Shown piece after piece: positions 24,854 to 34,275 of a stretch of 64,000 nucleotides of DNA (positions are counted from its first letter, which is position 1; the number at the start of each line of letters is the position of its first letter). A program made the translations under genes and the position numbers. This DNA is from Microbacterium festucae. Lineage in GTDB: Bacteria > Actinomycetota > Actinomycetes > Actinomycetales > Microbacteriaceae. Below the pieces are notes generated by a model. The model ran no database searches and was not told where the DNA came from. It saw nothing but the letters and a program-made list of their open reading frames with translations. The DNA lies in assembly GCF_025421715.1 (NCBI RefSeq), contig NZ_JAOEFC010000002.1, forward strand, positions 1-64,000, written 5' to 3'.

Positions 24854-25285
24854 ATGTTGTTGGGCACCTACACCCCCAAGCTCGACGACAAGGGGCGCGT
24901 CATCCTCCCGGCCAAGTTCCGCACCGACCTCGGCGACGGCCTGGTGATCACCCGTGGTCAGGAGCGCTGCCTGTACGTGTTCAGCTCGAAGGAGTTCGAG
25001 CGCGTCTACGAGCGCATCCGCGAAGCGCCGCTCACCAACAAGCAGGCGCGCGACTTCCAGCGCATGTTCCTCTCGGGCGCCAGCGACGAGAAGCCCGACA
25101 GCCAGAGCCGCATCACCATCCCGCCGCACCTGCGTACCTACGCCAGCCTCGACCGCGAGCTGGTCGTCACCGGTGTCGGCGCGCACGCCGAGATCTGGGA
25201 TGCCGAGGCGTGGAACACCTATGCCGCCGGCAACGAAGACAGCTACTCCGACATGGAGCAGGAGGTGATCCCGGGACTGTTCTGA
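24854..25285 (+). CDS. mraZ: Transcriptional regulator MraZ
   Basis: 143 residues with two tandem SpoVT/AbrB-like MraZ half-domains: the first begins [22 protein letters not shown] with the conserved DxKGR, and the second contains [13 protein letters not shown]. It forms ring oligomers that bind spaced repeats and regulate the dcw cluster. AAAGGGGGTGAGC upstream supports the start. First gene of the dcw cluster, separated from rsmH by 100 bp that hold a small CCTGAC/GTCAGG hairpin. Confidence 0.96.
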   Translation: MLLGTYTPKLDDKGRVILPAKFRTDLGDGLVITRGQERCLYVFSSKEFERVYERIREAPLTNKQARDFQRMFLSGASDEKPDSQSRITIPPHLRTYASLDRELVVTGVGAHAEIWDAEAWNTYAAGNEDSYSDMEQEVIPGLF

Positions 25286-25385
25286 GCCCCGACCGTGACT
25301 CCCAGCCGCACGCCCTGACGCACTTCCCCGGTGTCAGGTCGCGGCGGATGGGGATCAGGGTCGGCGGGTCGGATCCGGACACATC

Positions 25386-26345
25386 ATGGCCATCGACGAC
25401 ATCCACACCCCCGTGCTGCTCGACCGCTGCGTCGAGCTGCTGGCCCCTGCGCTGGAGCGCGACGACGCCGTCATCGTCGACGCCACCGAGGGCATGGGCG
25501 GCCACTCCGAGGCTCTGCTCGAACGGTTCCCGCGCGTGCACCTCATCGGGCTCGACCGCGACACCGACGCCCTCCGCATCGCGGGGGAGCGCCTGGCGCG
25601 GTTCGGCGACCGCGTCTCGCTCGTGCACACCGTCTACGACGGCATCGCCGATGCCGTCGCCTCCACCGGGCACCGCCGTGTCGACGGCATCCTCTTCGAC
25701 CTCGGCGTCTCGTCGCTGCAGCTCGACGAGGCGGAGCGCGGCTTCGCCTACTCGCAGGACGCGCCGCTGGACATGCGCATGGACCAGACGGCCGGCACCA
25801 CCGCGGCCGATGTCGTCGCCACCTACGGCGAGGGCGACCTCCGCCGCATCTTCGAGCGCTACGGCGAGGAGAAGCTCGCCGGCCGCTACGCCCGCGCGAT
25901 CATCGACGCCCGCGGTCGCGCCCCCATCACCCGCTCGGGGCAGCTCGTCGACATCCTCGTCGCGGCGACCCCCATGGCCGTGCAGCGCGAGGGCCGCGGG
26001 CACCCCGCCAAGCGCGTGTTCCAGGCGCTGCGCATCGAGGTCAACGCCGAACTGTCGGTGCTCGACGCGGCCCTCCCGGCCGCGATGGGGCTGCTGCGGG
26101 TCGGCGGCCGCATCGTCGTCATGTCGTACCAGTCGCTCGAAGACCGCCTCGTGAAGCGCGCCTTCGCCGAGGCATCCAGCTCCACCGCCCCCGCCGGGCT
26201 GCCGGTCGAGCTGCCCGAGCACGCCCCGCGCTTCCGCCTGCTGGTCAAGGGCGCTGAACTCGCCTCCGACGCCGAGAAGGAGCGCAACCCGCGCGCCACC
26301 CCGGTGCGCCTGCGCGCCGCCGAACGAGTGAGGGAGGCCGTATGA
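25386..26345 (+). CDS. rsmH: 16S rRNA (cytosine-1402-N4) methyltransferase
   Basis: 319 residues (MraW). SAM-binding [15 protein letters not shown] near 33-47, followed by [19 protein letters not shown] and the catalytic-region [12 protein letters not shown]. It methylates C1402 of 16S rRNA in the decoding site. A strong ribosome site is absent before ATG 25386, so translation may be modest. The stop overlaps the ftsL start by four bases (ATGA). Confidence 0.95.
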   Translation: MAIDDIHTPVLLDRCVELLAPALERDDAVIVDATEGMGGHSEALLERFPRVHLIGLDRDTDALRIAGERLARFGDRVSLVHTVYDGIADAVASTGHRRVDGILFDLGVSSLQLDEAERGFAYSQDAPLDMRMDQTAGTTAADVVATYGEGDLRRIFERYGEEKLAGRYARAIIDARGRAPITRSGQLVDILVAATPMAVQREGRGHPAKRVFQALRIEVNAELSVLDAALPAAMGLLRVGGRIVVMSYQSLEDRLVKRAFAEASSSTAPAGLPVELPEHAPRFRLLVKGAELASDAEKERNPRATPVRLRAAERVREAV

Positions 26346-27010
26346 GCGCCGACATCCTCGGTACCGCCGCACTGCCGGTCCGCACGCGGCCGGCCCCCGC
26401 GACGGGCCCCCAGCCAGGCGACGCACGGCGCCTGCGTGCGCTGGAGCGCCCCGCCGCTTCCCGCCGCCCCCGCCTGCTCTACGGCATCATCGCCGTGGCC
26501 GGCGCGCTGACCATCGCCGGCGTGCAGATGGGCATGTCGATCCTCACGACCCAGACCTCCTACGAGCTCAAGTCGCTCACCGCGCAGCAGAAGGACCTCG
26601 ACTGGCAGAAGCAGATCCTGCAGGACGACCTCGCCGGACTCAGCTCGCCGCAGTACCTCGCCGCCAACGCCGCCTCGCTGGGCATGGTCACCGGCCAGGT
26701 GCCCAGCTACCTGCGCCTGAGCGATGCCGCGATCGTCGGCCCGAGCGAAGCCTCGCTCGGCGCCTCGAGCATCGATGCGCTGGGGAAGGCGGCGGTGGGC
26801 AACAAGCTCGTGGCCGGCACCCCGCTGGTCACCGACCCGGGTGCGACGCTCGGGGCCGGACCGGCGCCGGTGGTCGCCGAGGAGACGGCGCCGCCGGCCG
26901 ATGAGGCCGCACCGCCCGCCGACGGGGCGAGCGATCCGGCTGCGCCCCCCGCCGATCCGACGACACCCCCGGCCATCACCGACGGCCTGCCGACTCCGAC
27001 CACACACTGA
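26342..27010 (+). CDS. ftsL: Cell division protein FtsL
   Basis: 222 residues. A basic cytosolic N-terminus, one membrane helix (about 45-66), then a coiled-coil segment ([20 protein letters not shown]) and FtsL-typical [14 protein letters not shown]. The last 90 residues are Pro/Ala/Glu-rich and probably disordered, making the protein about twice as long as E. coli FtsL. Assignment rests on topology and position between rsmH and ftsI, since the family is poorly conserved. Translation is coupled to rsmH. Confidence 0.8.
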   Translation: MSADILGTAALPVRTRPAPATGPQPGDARRLRALERPAASRRPRLLYGIIAVAGALTIAGVQMGMSILTTQTSYELKSLTAQQKDLDWQKQILQDDLAGLSSPQYLAANAASLGMVTGQVPSYLRLSDAAIVGPSEASLGASSIDALGKAAVGNKLVAGTPLVTDPGATLGAGPAPVVAEETAPPADEAAPPADGASDPAAPPADPTTPPAITDGLPTPTTH

Positions 27011-27015
27011 GAGAC

Positions 27016-28824
27016 ATGACGACACGAGCCACCCGCAGCCCGCGCCGGCGGACGGTCGTCGCGCTGGCGGTCGTCCTGGCCGTCTTCGGCGCCTTCGTCG
27101 TGCGCCTGGTCGACATCCAGGTCGTCAACGCCAGCGACCACATCGCGGAGTCGCAGCACTTCGCCACCGGCACCACCGTGCCGCTGCGCGGCGTGCGCGG
27201 CGAGATCGTCGACGAGGACGGCACCGTCCTGGCCTCGTCGACCGTGCTCTACGACGTCGAGATCGACCCCCAGCTGGCCGTGCAGGGCATCAAGAAGCGC
27301 GACGCGGCGGGCAAGACCGTGCGCGACGAGGCCGGCGACGCGGTGATGGTGCCCTGGCCCGAGCTGGCCGCGAACATCGCCCAGGTCACCGGACAGACCG
27401 CCGACGAGGTCACCGCCATCGTCAACGACGCGGTCGCCAAGAACCCGAACGCGCAGTTCGCCTACGTCAAGCGCTACGTCTCCACCGAGACCTACCGGGC
27501 TCTGGCGACGCTCGGCTATCCGTTCCTGAACTTCCCGGCGACCTCGTCGCGGGTCTACCCCGACGGTGCGGTCGCCGGCAATGTGCTCGGCTTCATGGGC
27601 ACCGACGGTCCGCTGGAGGGGCTGGAGAGCCTGCAGAACACCTGCCTCGACAAGACCGACGGCAAGCTCACCTACCAGCGCGGCGCCGACGGCGTCATCA
27701 TCCCCGGCACCGAGGTCGAAGACCCCGCCGTCGACGGCGGCACCGTGACCCTCACCATCGACGGCGACCTGCAGTGGTACATGCAGCAGCTCATCGCCGA
27801 AGAGGTCTCGCACTACCAGGCCGACTGGGGCGGGATCATCGTGATGGAGACCAAGACGGGAAAGATCCGCGCGTTCGCCGAGACCCCCACCGTCGACCCC
27901 AACGATCCCGGCGCCTCGTCGCCGGAAGACCGCGGCTCGCGCCTGCTGCGCTTCTCGTACGAGCCCGGCTCGACCTTCAAGCCCATCACGGCCGCCACCG
28001 CGATCGAGAAGGGCGGCGCCACGCCGACCTCGACGGCGTGGACGCCCTCGCGGATGCAGTTCCCCAACGGCGCCGTCATCAACGACTCCGAGAGCCACCC
28101 CGATCAGAACCTCACCCTCACCGGTGGCCTGGTGACCTCCTCGAACGTGGCGATGTCGCAGTTCGGCGCCCTCGTCGACCCGCAGGTGCGCTACGACTAC
28201 CTCAAGAAGTTCGGCGTCGCCGACGGCACCGCGCTGAACTGGTCGGGTGAGCCCAAGGGCGACCTGCGCACCCCCGACACCTGGGACAACCAGACCTACT
28301 ACACGACCACGTTCGGTCAGGCGTTCACGGTGACCCCGACGCAGGTGGCGAGCGTCTACCAGACGATCGCCAACGGCGGCGTGCGGATGCCGGCGCAGCT
28401 GGTCGAGTCGTGCACGACCTCCGACGGCACCGTCGTCGAGCCCGACCTGCCGGCGCCCGTCAAGGTGATCGAGCCGGAGACGGCCTCCGAGGTCACCCAG
28501 ATGCTCGAGAACGTCTACGCGCAGGGCACGCTGAAGGACGACATCCGCATCCCCGGCTACCGTCTGGCCGTCAAGACCGGCACCGCGCAGGTGTCCAACG
28601 GCGCCGGCGGATACAAGGACGGGCTGTATTTCACCAGCCTTGTGGGGTTCGCCCCCGCCGACGATCCGCAGTACGTTGTTCTGACGGTGTTCGACGAGCC
28701 CAAGACCAACCGGATGTCGTCGGCGAACCGCTCCGTCTTCAAGAAGGCGATGACCCAGGTGCTCACGCACTACCGCATCATGCCGTCCGGCCAGGAGACG
28801 CCCCTGCTTCCCGTCACGCAGTGA
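27016..28824 (+). CDS. ftsI: Division-specific transpeptidase FtsI (PBP3)
   Basis: 602 residues. Cytosolic N-terminus and one membrane helix (about 13-33), a dimerisation/pedestal domain, and a transpeptidase domain with active-site Ser319 in SxxK (STFK, 319-322), SSN at 375-377 and KTG at 520-522. It crosslinks septal peptidoglycan together with FtsW. No C-terminal PASTA repeats are seen, the protein ending soon after the transpeptidase domain. Five bases separate it from ftsL. The gene that should follow, murE, is absent; murF comes next. Confidence 0.95.
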   Translation: MTTRATRSPRRRTVVALAVVLAVFGAFVVRLVDIQVVNASDHIAESQHFATGTTVPLRGVRGEIVDEDGTVLASSTVLYDVEIDPQLAVQGIKKRDAAGKTVRDEAGDAVMVPWPELAANIAQVTGQTADEVTAIVNDAVAKNPNAQFAYVKRYVSTETYRALATLGYPFLNFPATSSRVYPDGAVAGNVLGFMGTDGPLEGLESLQNTCLDKTDGKLTYQRGADGVIIPGTEVEDPAVDGGTVTLTIDGDLQWYMQQLIAEEVSHYQADWGGIIVMETKTGKIRAFAETPTVDPNDPGASSPEDRGSRLLRFSYEPGSTFKPITAATAIEKGGATPTSTAWTPSRMQFPNGAVINDSESHPDQNLTLTGGLVTSSNVAMSQFGALVDPQVRYDYLKKFGVADGTALNWSGEPKGDLRTPDTWDNQTYYTTTFGQAFTVTPTQVASVYQTIANGGVRMPAQLVESCTTSDGTVVEPDLPAPVKVIEPETASEVTQMLENVYAQGTLKDDIRIPGYRLAVKTGTAQVSNGAGGYKDGLYFTSLVGFAPADDPQYVVLTVFDEPKTNRMSSANRSVFKKAMTQVLTHYRIMPSGQETPLLPVTQ

Positions 28825-28852
28825 CCCATGCCCGCTGAAGGAGCATTCCCGC

Positions 28853-30265
28853 ATGATCTCGATGACGCTGGCAGACCTCGCCGCCGCCGTGTCGGGGCGC
28901 CTCGTCCTCGCCGCCGGCGACACGCCTGAGACCACCGTCTCGGGCACCGTCGACACCGACTCGCGGGAGATGGGACCGGGCGGCGTGTTCGTCGCCAAGC
29001 CCGGCGAGACCACCGACGGGCACCGCTTCGTCGGCGTGGCCGCCGAGGCGGGTGCCGCCGTGGCCGTCGTCGAGCACGAGGTCGACGCCGCGCTCTCGCA
29101 GATCGTCGTCGCCGACGCGGTGCAGGCCCTGGCCGCCCTCGCGCGCGAGGTCGTCGCGCGCGTGCGCGCGCACGGACACCTGCGCATCGTCGGGATCACC
29201 GGCTCCAACGGCAAGACGACCACCAAGAACATGCTCGCCCGCATCCTCGAGGGGGAGGGGCCGACCGTCGCGCCCCGCAACTCGTTCAACAACGAGGTGG
29301 GCGCTCCGGTGACCATGCTCCGCGTCGACGACGACACGCGCTTCCTGGTCAGCGAGTTCGGCGCGTCGAAGATCGGCCGCATCGCCGAGCTCGCGGGCCT
29401 CGTGACCCCCGACATCGGCGTCGTGCTGATGGTGGGGCTGGCCCACGCCGGCGGTTTCGGCGGGGTCGAGCTCACCCAGCGCGCCAAGACCGAGCTCGTC
29501 GAGGCCGTGCGCGCCGGTGGCGTCGCGGTGCTCAACGCCGACGACCCGCGCGTGGCGGCGATGTCGGCGGCGGCGGATGCCGGCGGGGTCGCCGTGCGGT
29601 GGTTCGGCCGTTCCACGGCGGCCGAGGTGCGCGCCGAAGACGTCGAGGTGACGGCATCCGGCACCACCTGCACCGTCGTGATCGGCGAGGATCGGCTGCC
29701 GCTGCGCCTGCAGGTGCTCGGCGAGCACCACGTCATGAACGCCCTCGCGGCCCTCGCCGCCGCGCGCGAGCTGGGCGTCGACCCGGCCACCGCCGTGGCG
29801 CGGCTCGAGACCGTCGAGATCGCCGAGCGCTGGCGCATGCAGCCGATGGGCTCCGACCGCGTGCGCATCATCAACGACGCCTACAACGCCAGCCCCGACT
29901 CGATGGCCGCGGCCCTGCGCACCCTCGCGCAGATCGTCGAGCCCGGCCAGCGCAAGGTGGCCGTCCTCGGCGCCATGAGCGAGCTCGGTGAGGTCGCCGG
30001 CGAAGAGCACGACCGCGTGGGCCTGCTCGCGGTGCGCCTGCGCTTCGAGCGCATCGTCGTGGTCGGCACCGCCGCCCGGCGCCTCTACCTCGCCGCGATC
30101 GGCGAGGGGTCGTGGGACGGCGAGGCGGTCTTCTTCGAGACCGCCGACGAGGCCCACGCCTACCTGCTCACCGAGCTGCGCGACGGTGACCGGGTGCTGG
30201 TGAAGTCGTCCAACTCGGCCGGGCTGCGGCACCTCGGCGATCGTCTGGGAGAATCGTTCTCGTGA
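28853..30265 (+). CDS. murF: UDP-N-acetylmuramoyl-tripeptide--D-Ala-D-Ala ligase
   Basis: 470 residues. Mur-ligase ATP loop GITGSNGKTTTKNML near 113-127, central domain with NDAYNASPDSM, typical of MurF, and C-terminal domain with AVLGAMSELGE. It adds D-alanyl-D-alanine to the stem peptide. GAAGGAG nine bases before ATG 28853 sets the start. The stop overlaps the mraY GTG (GTGA). It normally follows murE; here it follows ftsI directly. Confidence 0.95.
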   Translation: MISMTLADLAAAVSGRLVLAAGDTPETTVSGTVDTDSREMGPGGVFVAKPGETTDGHRFVGVAAEAGAAVAVVEHEVDAALSQIVVADAVQALAALAREVVARVRAHGHLRIVGITGSNGKTTTKNMLARILEGEGPTVAPRNSFNNEVGAPVTMLRVDDDTRFLVSEFGASKIGRIAELAGLVTPDIGVVLMVGLAHAGGFGGVELTQRAKTELVEAVRAGGVAVLNADDPRVAAMSAAADAGGVAVRWFGRSTAAEVRAEDVEVTASGTTCTVVIGEDRLPLRLQVLGEHHVMNALAALAAARELGVDPATAVARLETVEIAERWRMQPMGSDRVRIINDAYNASPDSMAAALRTLAQIVEPGQRKVAVLGAMSELGEVAGEEHDRVGLLAVRLRFERIVVVGTAARRLYLAAIGEGSWDGEAVFFETADEAHAYLLTELRDGDRVLVKSSNSAGLRHLGDRLGESFS

Positions 30266-31371
30266 GATCTCTGCTTGCCGCCGCGACGATCTCGCTGGCC
30301 TTCACGCTCCTGCTGACGCCCCTGTTCATCCGGCTGTTCGAGAAGCTCGGCTGGGGACAGGTGATCCGCACGCCCGAAGACGGCCACAACCCCGGGCACG
30401 CCGCCAAGCGCGGCACGCCCACCATGGGCGGCATCGTCTTCATCCTCGGCACCCTCGTCGGCTACTTCGCGGGCACTCTGTTCGGCGGCACCGCCCCGAC
30501 CATCTCGGGCATGCTCGTGCTCTGGATGATGGTGGGACTGGGCGCCGTCGGCTTCATCGACGACTTCATGAAGGTGCGCCAGCAGCGCAGCCTGGGCCTG
30601 TCGGGCTGGCGGAAGGTCATCGGGCAGATCCTCGTCACCGTGCCCTTCGCGCTGATCGCCCTGAACTTCCCGAACCGCTGGGGAGAGACGCCCGCCTCCC
30701 CGTACGTGTCGTTCGTCCGCGACATCCCGGCGCTGTCGTTCATGGCGCTCGGGGCCGTGGTCGGCACGATCCTCTACCTGGCATGGGTGTCGTTCCAGGC
30801 GGTCGCGTGGTCCAACGCCACCAACCTCACCGACGGCCTCGATGGCCTCGCCACCGGCGCGGGCATCTTCACCGTGTCGGCCTACAGCCTGGTGACCTTC
30901 TGGCAGTTCCAGCAGCGCTGCCACAGCGAATCGCTGCTCGCGATCTACGCCGACGCCTGCTACCCGACCCGCGACCCCATGGGGCTCACCATCGTCGCCG
31001 CCTCGTTCGTGGGCGCCCTCGTCGGCTTCCTCTGGTGGAACGCGCCCAAGGCGAAGGTGTTCATGGGTGATGTCGGCTCGATGGCCATCGGCGGCGTCGT
31101 CGTGGCCATGGCGGTGCTCTCGCGCACCGAGATCCTCGCCATCGTCATCGCCGGTGTCTTCATCATCGGCCCCGGCTCGGTCATCCTGCAGCGCTACTAC
31201 TTCAAGGCCACCGGCGGCAAACGCCTGTTCCTGATGAGCCCGTTCCACCACCACCTCGAGATGCGCGGCTGGCCCGAGATCACGATCGTGGTGCGCATGT
31301 GGATCATCGCCGGGATGCTGGCCGTCACCGGCGTCGGCATCTTCTACATCGCGTGGCTGGCGGCCCTGTGA
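30262..31371 (+). CDS. mraY: Phospho-N-acetylmuramoyl-pentapeptide transferase
   Basis: 369 residues with about ten membrane helices. Catalytic motifs seen: DDFMKVRQQRSLGL (Asp-Asp), NATNLTDGLDGLA, FMGDVGSMA and the histidine motif PFHHHLEMRGW. It transfers phospho-MurNAc-pentapeptide to undecaprenyl phosphate, making lipid I at the inner membrane face. GTG start overlaps the murF stop and its stop overlaps the murD GTG, giving tight translational coupling. Confidence 0.96.
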   Translation: MRSLLAAATISLAFTLLLTPLFIRLFEKLGWGQVIRTPEDGHNPGHAAKRGTPTMGGIVFILGTLVGYFAGTLFGGTAPTISGMLVLWMMVGLGAVGFIDDFMKVRQQRSLGLSGWRKVIGQILVTVPFALIALNFPNRWGETPASPYVSFVRDIPALSFMALGAVVGTILYLAWVSFQAVAWSNATNLTDGLDGLATGAGIFTVSAYSLVTFWQFQQRCHSESLLAIYADACYPTRDPMGLTIVAASFVGALVGFLWWNAPKAKVFMGDVGSMAIGGVVVAMAVLSRTEILAIVIAGVFIIGPGSVILQRYYFKATGGKRLFLMSPFHHHLEMRGWPEITIVVRMWIIAGMLAVTGVGIFYIAWLAAL

Positions 31372-32915
31372 GCGCGGCGGCAGACCGCCTCGACGCCCTT
31401 ACCAGCTGGCACGCCGACTGGACGGGCCTGCGCGTCGCGGTGCTCGGCCTGTCGGTCACCGGCTTCTCGGTCGCCGACACCCTCACCGAACTCGGCGCCG
31501 ACGTGCTGGTCGTCTCCGAGACGGCATCCGAGGAGTACGCCCGTCTCGTGCCCGTCATCGGCGCGCGGCAGTGGACCGGACCGCTGGATGCCGTGCCCGC
31601 CGCGCTCGTCGACTTCGGCCCCGAGGTGGTCATCGCCTCGCCCGGGTTCGCGCCGCACCACCCCGTCATCCGGTGGGCGCGCGAGGGCGACGTCGCCGTC
31701 TGGGGCGACCTCGAACTCGCCTGGCGCGTGCGCGACAAGGTCACCGGCGCCGACGGCCGTCCCGCCGAGTGGGTGCTGATCACCGGCACCAACGGCAAGA
31801 CCACGACCACCCAGCTCACCGCGAGCATGCTCGTCGCGGGCGGGCTGCGCGCCGCGCCGGTCGGCAACATCGGGGTGCCGGTGCTCGACGCGGTGCGCGA
31901 TCCCGCCGGGTTCGACGTCTTCGTCGTCGAGATCTCCAGTCACCAGCTGTGGTACCTGGGGCTGCAGTCCGGCCCCGACCGGGTATCGCCGCACGCGAGC
32001 GTGTGCCTGAACCTCGCCGACGACCACCTCGAGTGGCACGGCTCGGCCCGGGCCTACCGCGATGCGAAGGCGCTCGTCTACGACAACACCCGCGTCGCCT
32101 GCGTCTACAACAAGGCCGACGTCGCCACCCGCGAGATGGTGGAGGACGCCGAGGTCGTCGACGGTTGCCGCGCCATCGGCTTCGACCTGGGGGTGCCCGG
32201 CCCGAGCGATGTCGGCCTCGTCGACGGCATCCTCGTCGACCGCGCCTTCCTCGCCGAGCGGCACACCAGCGCGCTCGAGCTCACGACCGTCACCGAGCTC
32301 GCCGAGCGCGGGCTCGCCGCCCCGCACGTGGTGGCGAACATTCTCGCCGCGGCGGCGCTGGCCCGCTCGCTGGGCGTGGAGCCGGCCGCCATCCGCACCG
32401 CGCTGCAGACCTTCCGTCTCGACCCGCACCGCATCGAGGTCGTCGCCGTCGCCGCGGGTGTGACCTGGGTCGACGATTCCAAGGCCACCAATCCGCACGC
32501 CGCGGCATCCTCGCTCGCCGCCTACCCCGGCGCGGTGTGGGTCGTGGGCGGCCTGCTGAAGGGCGTCGACATCGCCGAGCTCGTCTCCAGCCGCGGTCCC
32601 GCGGCCAAGGCGGCCATCGTCATCGGCGTCGAGCGCGACGAGATCACGGCGGCGTTCGCACGACACGCGCCGACGGTGCCCGTGTTCGAGGTCGACCACA
32701 CCGAGACTGAAGACGTCATGGCGCAGGTCGTCGACCTGGCGGTGGGCATCGCACGAGACGGGGACGTGGTTCTCCTGGCTCCGGCGGCGGCGTCCTTCGA
32801 CCAGTTCGCGTCGTACGCAGACCGCGGTCGCCGCTTCGCGGCGGCGGTGCACGAGCGGATCGGAGGGGGAGCGGATGGCGACACCGACGACCGATCGCGC
32901 TCCCCGCAGCACTGA
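31368..32915 (+). CDS. murD: UDP-N-acetylmuramoylalanine--D-glutamate ligase
   Basis: 515 residues, slightly longer than average for MurD. N-terminal uracil-binding fold (VAVLGLSVTGFSVADTL), ATP loop ITGTNGKTTTTQL, then VEISSHQLWY and the C-terminal VDDSKATNPHAA with the substrate-phosphate residues. It adds D-glutamate to UDP-MurNAc-L-Ala. Begins at GTG 31368 inside the mraY stop. Its 3' end overlaps ftsW by 41 bp, unusually long for this cluster. Confidence 0.95.
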   Translation: MSAAADRLDALTSWHADWTGLRVAVLGLSVTGFSVADTLTELGADVLVVSETASEEYARLVPVIGARQWTGPLDAVPAALVDFGPEVVIASPGFAPHHPVIRWAREGDVAVWGDLELAWRVRDKVTGADGRPAEWVLITGTNGKTTTTQLTASMLVAGGLRAAPVGNIGVPVLDAVRDPAGFDVFVVEISSHQLWYLGLQSGPDRVSPHASVCLNLADDHLEWHGSARAYRDAKALVYDNTRVACVYNKADVATREMVEDAEVVDGCRAIGFDLGVPGPSDVGLVDGILVDRAFLAERHTSALELTTVTELAERGLAAPHVVANILAAAALARSLGVEPAAIRTALQTFRLDPHRIEVVAVAAGVTWVDDSKATNPHAAASSLAAYPGAVWVVGGLLKGVDIAELVSSRGPAAKAAIVIGVERDEITAAFARHAPTVPVFEVDHTETEDVMAQVVDLAVGIARDGDVVLLAPAAASFDQFASYADRGRRFAAAVHERIGGGADGDTDDRSRSPQH

Positions 32916-34149
32916 CGACACCGCGCGCGGGTTCGCAGCCCGCGTCTCGCTCGGGCGGGCCTTCGCGCCGGTGCCCAGCGAGTTCCTCCTCATCGCCTCG
33001 ACGGCGCTGATCCTCACGATCTTCGGGCTCGTCATGGTGCTCTCGGCGACCATGGCCACCTCACTCTCGGCGGGGGAGAGCCCCTTCGAGGTCGTCATGA
33101 AGCAGTCGGTGTTCGCCCTCATCGGCGTGCCGCTCATGTTCGTCGTCAGTCGTATGCCGGTGCGGTTCTGGAAGCGGATCGCCTGGTTCGGGCTCATCGC
33201 GGCCGTCGCGCTGCAGATGCTCGTCTTCATCCCGGGCCTCGGCGTCGTCAACGACGGAAACCGCAACTGGATTCGCATCGCCGGCTTCCAGCTGCAGCCT
33301 TCCGAATTCCTCAAGCTGGCCTTCATCCTGTGGCTGGCGTACGTGCTCTACCGCAAGCACACGCTGCTGGGCACCTGGAAGCACGTGTTCATCCCGGTCG
33401 TGCCCGTCGGCATCCTCGTCATCGGTCTGGTCGGCGTCGGCAGCAAAGACCTCGGCACGGCGATGATCCTCGCGCTCATCATGCTCGGGTGCCTGTTCTT
33501 CTCGGGGGTGAAGCTGCGGCTGTTCCTGCTGCCGCTCATCCTGCTTGTGGCCGGTGTCGCCTACCTCGCCGTCTCCAGCCCGAACCGCATGCGGCGCATC
33601 ATGAGCCTGTTCGACGTCGACACGCTCTCCTGCTACACCACCACCTGCTACCAGCCGGTGCACGGGGTATGGGGGCTCGCCAACGGCGGGCTGCTGGGGC
33701 TGGGCCTGGGCAACTCGCGCGAGAAGTACCAGTGGCTCCCCGCCGCCTCCAACGACTACATCTTCGCGATCGTCGGTGAGGAGCTCGGCCTCATCGGCTG
33801 CGTCGTGGTGCTCGCCCTGCTGACGCTGTTCGCCGTCGGCGCGTTCCACATCATCCGCAAGACCCACGACCCGTTCATCCGCATCGCCGCCGGCGGCGTG
33901 ACCGTGTGGGTCGTCGGCCAGGCGCTCATCAACATCGGCGTCGTGCTGCGCCTGTTCCCGGTGCTGGGTGTGCCGCTGCCGTTCATGTCGCAGGGCGGTA
34001 CGTCGCTGCTGTCGGTGCTGCTGGCCTGCGGCGTGCTGCTCTCGTTCGCCCGCACCCTGCCCGAGACCGCACCGCCGCCTTCCGCGGCCCGCGGTCGCGA
34101 GGCCGCGCGGCCCGCGCGCGTGCGGGAGACTGCGCCGACGCTGCGCTGA
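32875..34149 (+). CDS. ftsW: SEDS glycosyltransferase FtsW
   Basis: 424 residues. A cytosolic N-terminal tail of about 40, roughly ten membrane helices, and SEDS hallmarks including IAGFQLQPSEFLKLA, GSKDLGTAM, SREKYQWLPAASNDYIFA and GVPLPFMSQGGTSL. It polymerises lipid II at the septum with FtsI. GGAGGGGGAG precedes ATG 32875, which lies within murD, so the overlap is supported by a ribosome site. The C-terminal tail is Pro/Arg-rich. Confidence 0.94.
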   Translation: MATPTTDRAPRSTDDTARGFAARVSLGRAFAPVPSEFLLIASTALILTIFGLVMVLSATMATSLSAGESPFEVVMKQSVFALIGVPLMFVVSRMPVRFWKRIAWFGLIAAVALQMLVFIPGLGVVNDGNRNWIRIAGFQLQPSEFLKLAFILWLAYVLYRKHTLLGTWKHVFIPVVPVGILVIGLVGVGSKDLGTAMILALIMLGCLFFSGVKLRLFLLPLILLVAGVAYLAVSSPNRMRRIMSLFDVDTLSCYTTTCYQPVHGVWGLANGGLLGLGLGNSREKYQWLPAASNDYIFAIVGEELGLIGCVVVLALLTLFAVGAFHIIRKTHDPFIRIAAGGVTVWVVGQALINIGVVLRLFPVLGVPLPFMSQGGTSLLSVLLACGVLLSFARTLPETAPPPSAARGREAARPARVRETAPTLR

Positions 34150-34196
34150 CGGGTCGCCGGGCGCCGGTGGTGGCGCGCGGTTGCCAGCCGGTGCGG

Positions 34197-34272
34197 TGAC
34201 GGGTGGCCGGGCGCCGATGTGGTGACGAGCGGCCGGTAGCCGGGGCGGTGACGGGCGGCCGGTAGGCTCGAT
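34197..34272. repeat. 26-bp direct repeats leading into the murG promoter
   Basis: GGTGACGGG or a variant, followed by YGGCCGG, recurs with TGAC at 34197, 34223 and 34249 (26-bp steps); a related copy starts at the ftsW stop (34147). The last copy ends GGTAGGCTCG, giving the murG -10 box, where its neighbour reads GGTAGCCGGG. Confidence 0.8.
34263..34268 (+). promoter_or_regulatory. -10 box TAGGCT of murG (leaderless)
   Basis: TAGGCT, 7 nt before GTG 34276, at the end of the 26-bp repeat. It implies an internal promoter inside the dcw cluster. Confidence 0.6.
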
Positions 34273-34275
34273 CCG

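Noticed and set aside
25286..25385. Riboswitch or small RNA between mraZ and rsmH
   Set aside because: Only a weak 6-bp hairpin is seen; no known aptamer features.
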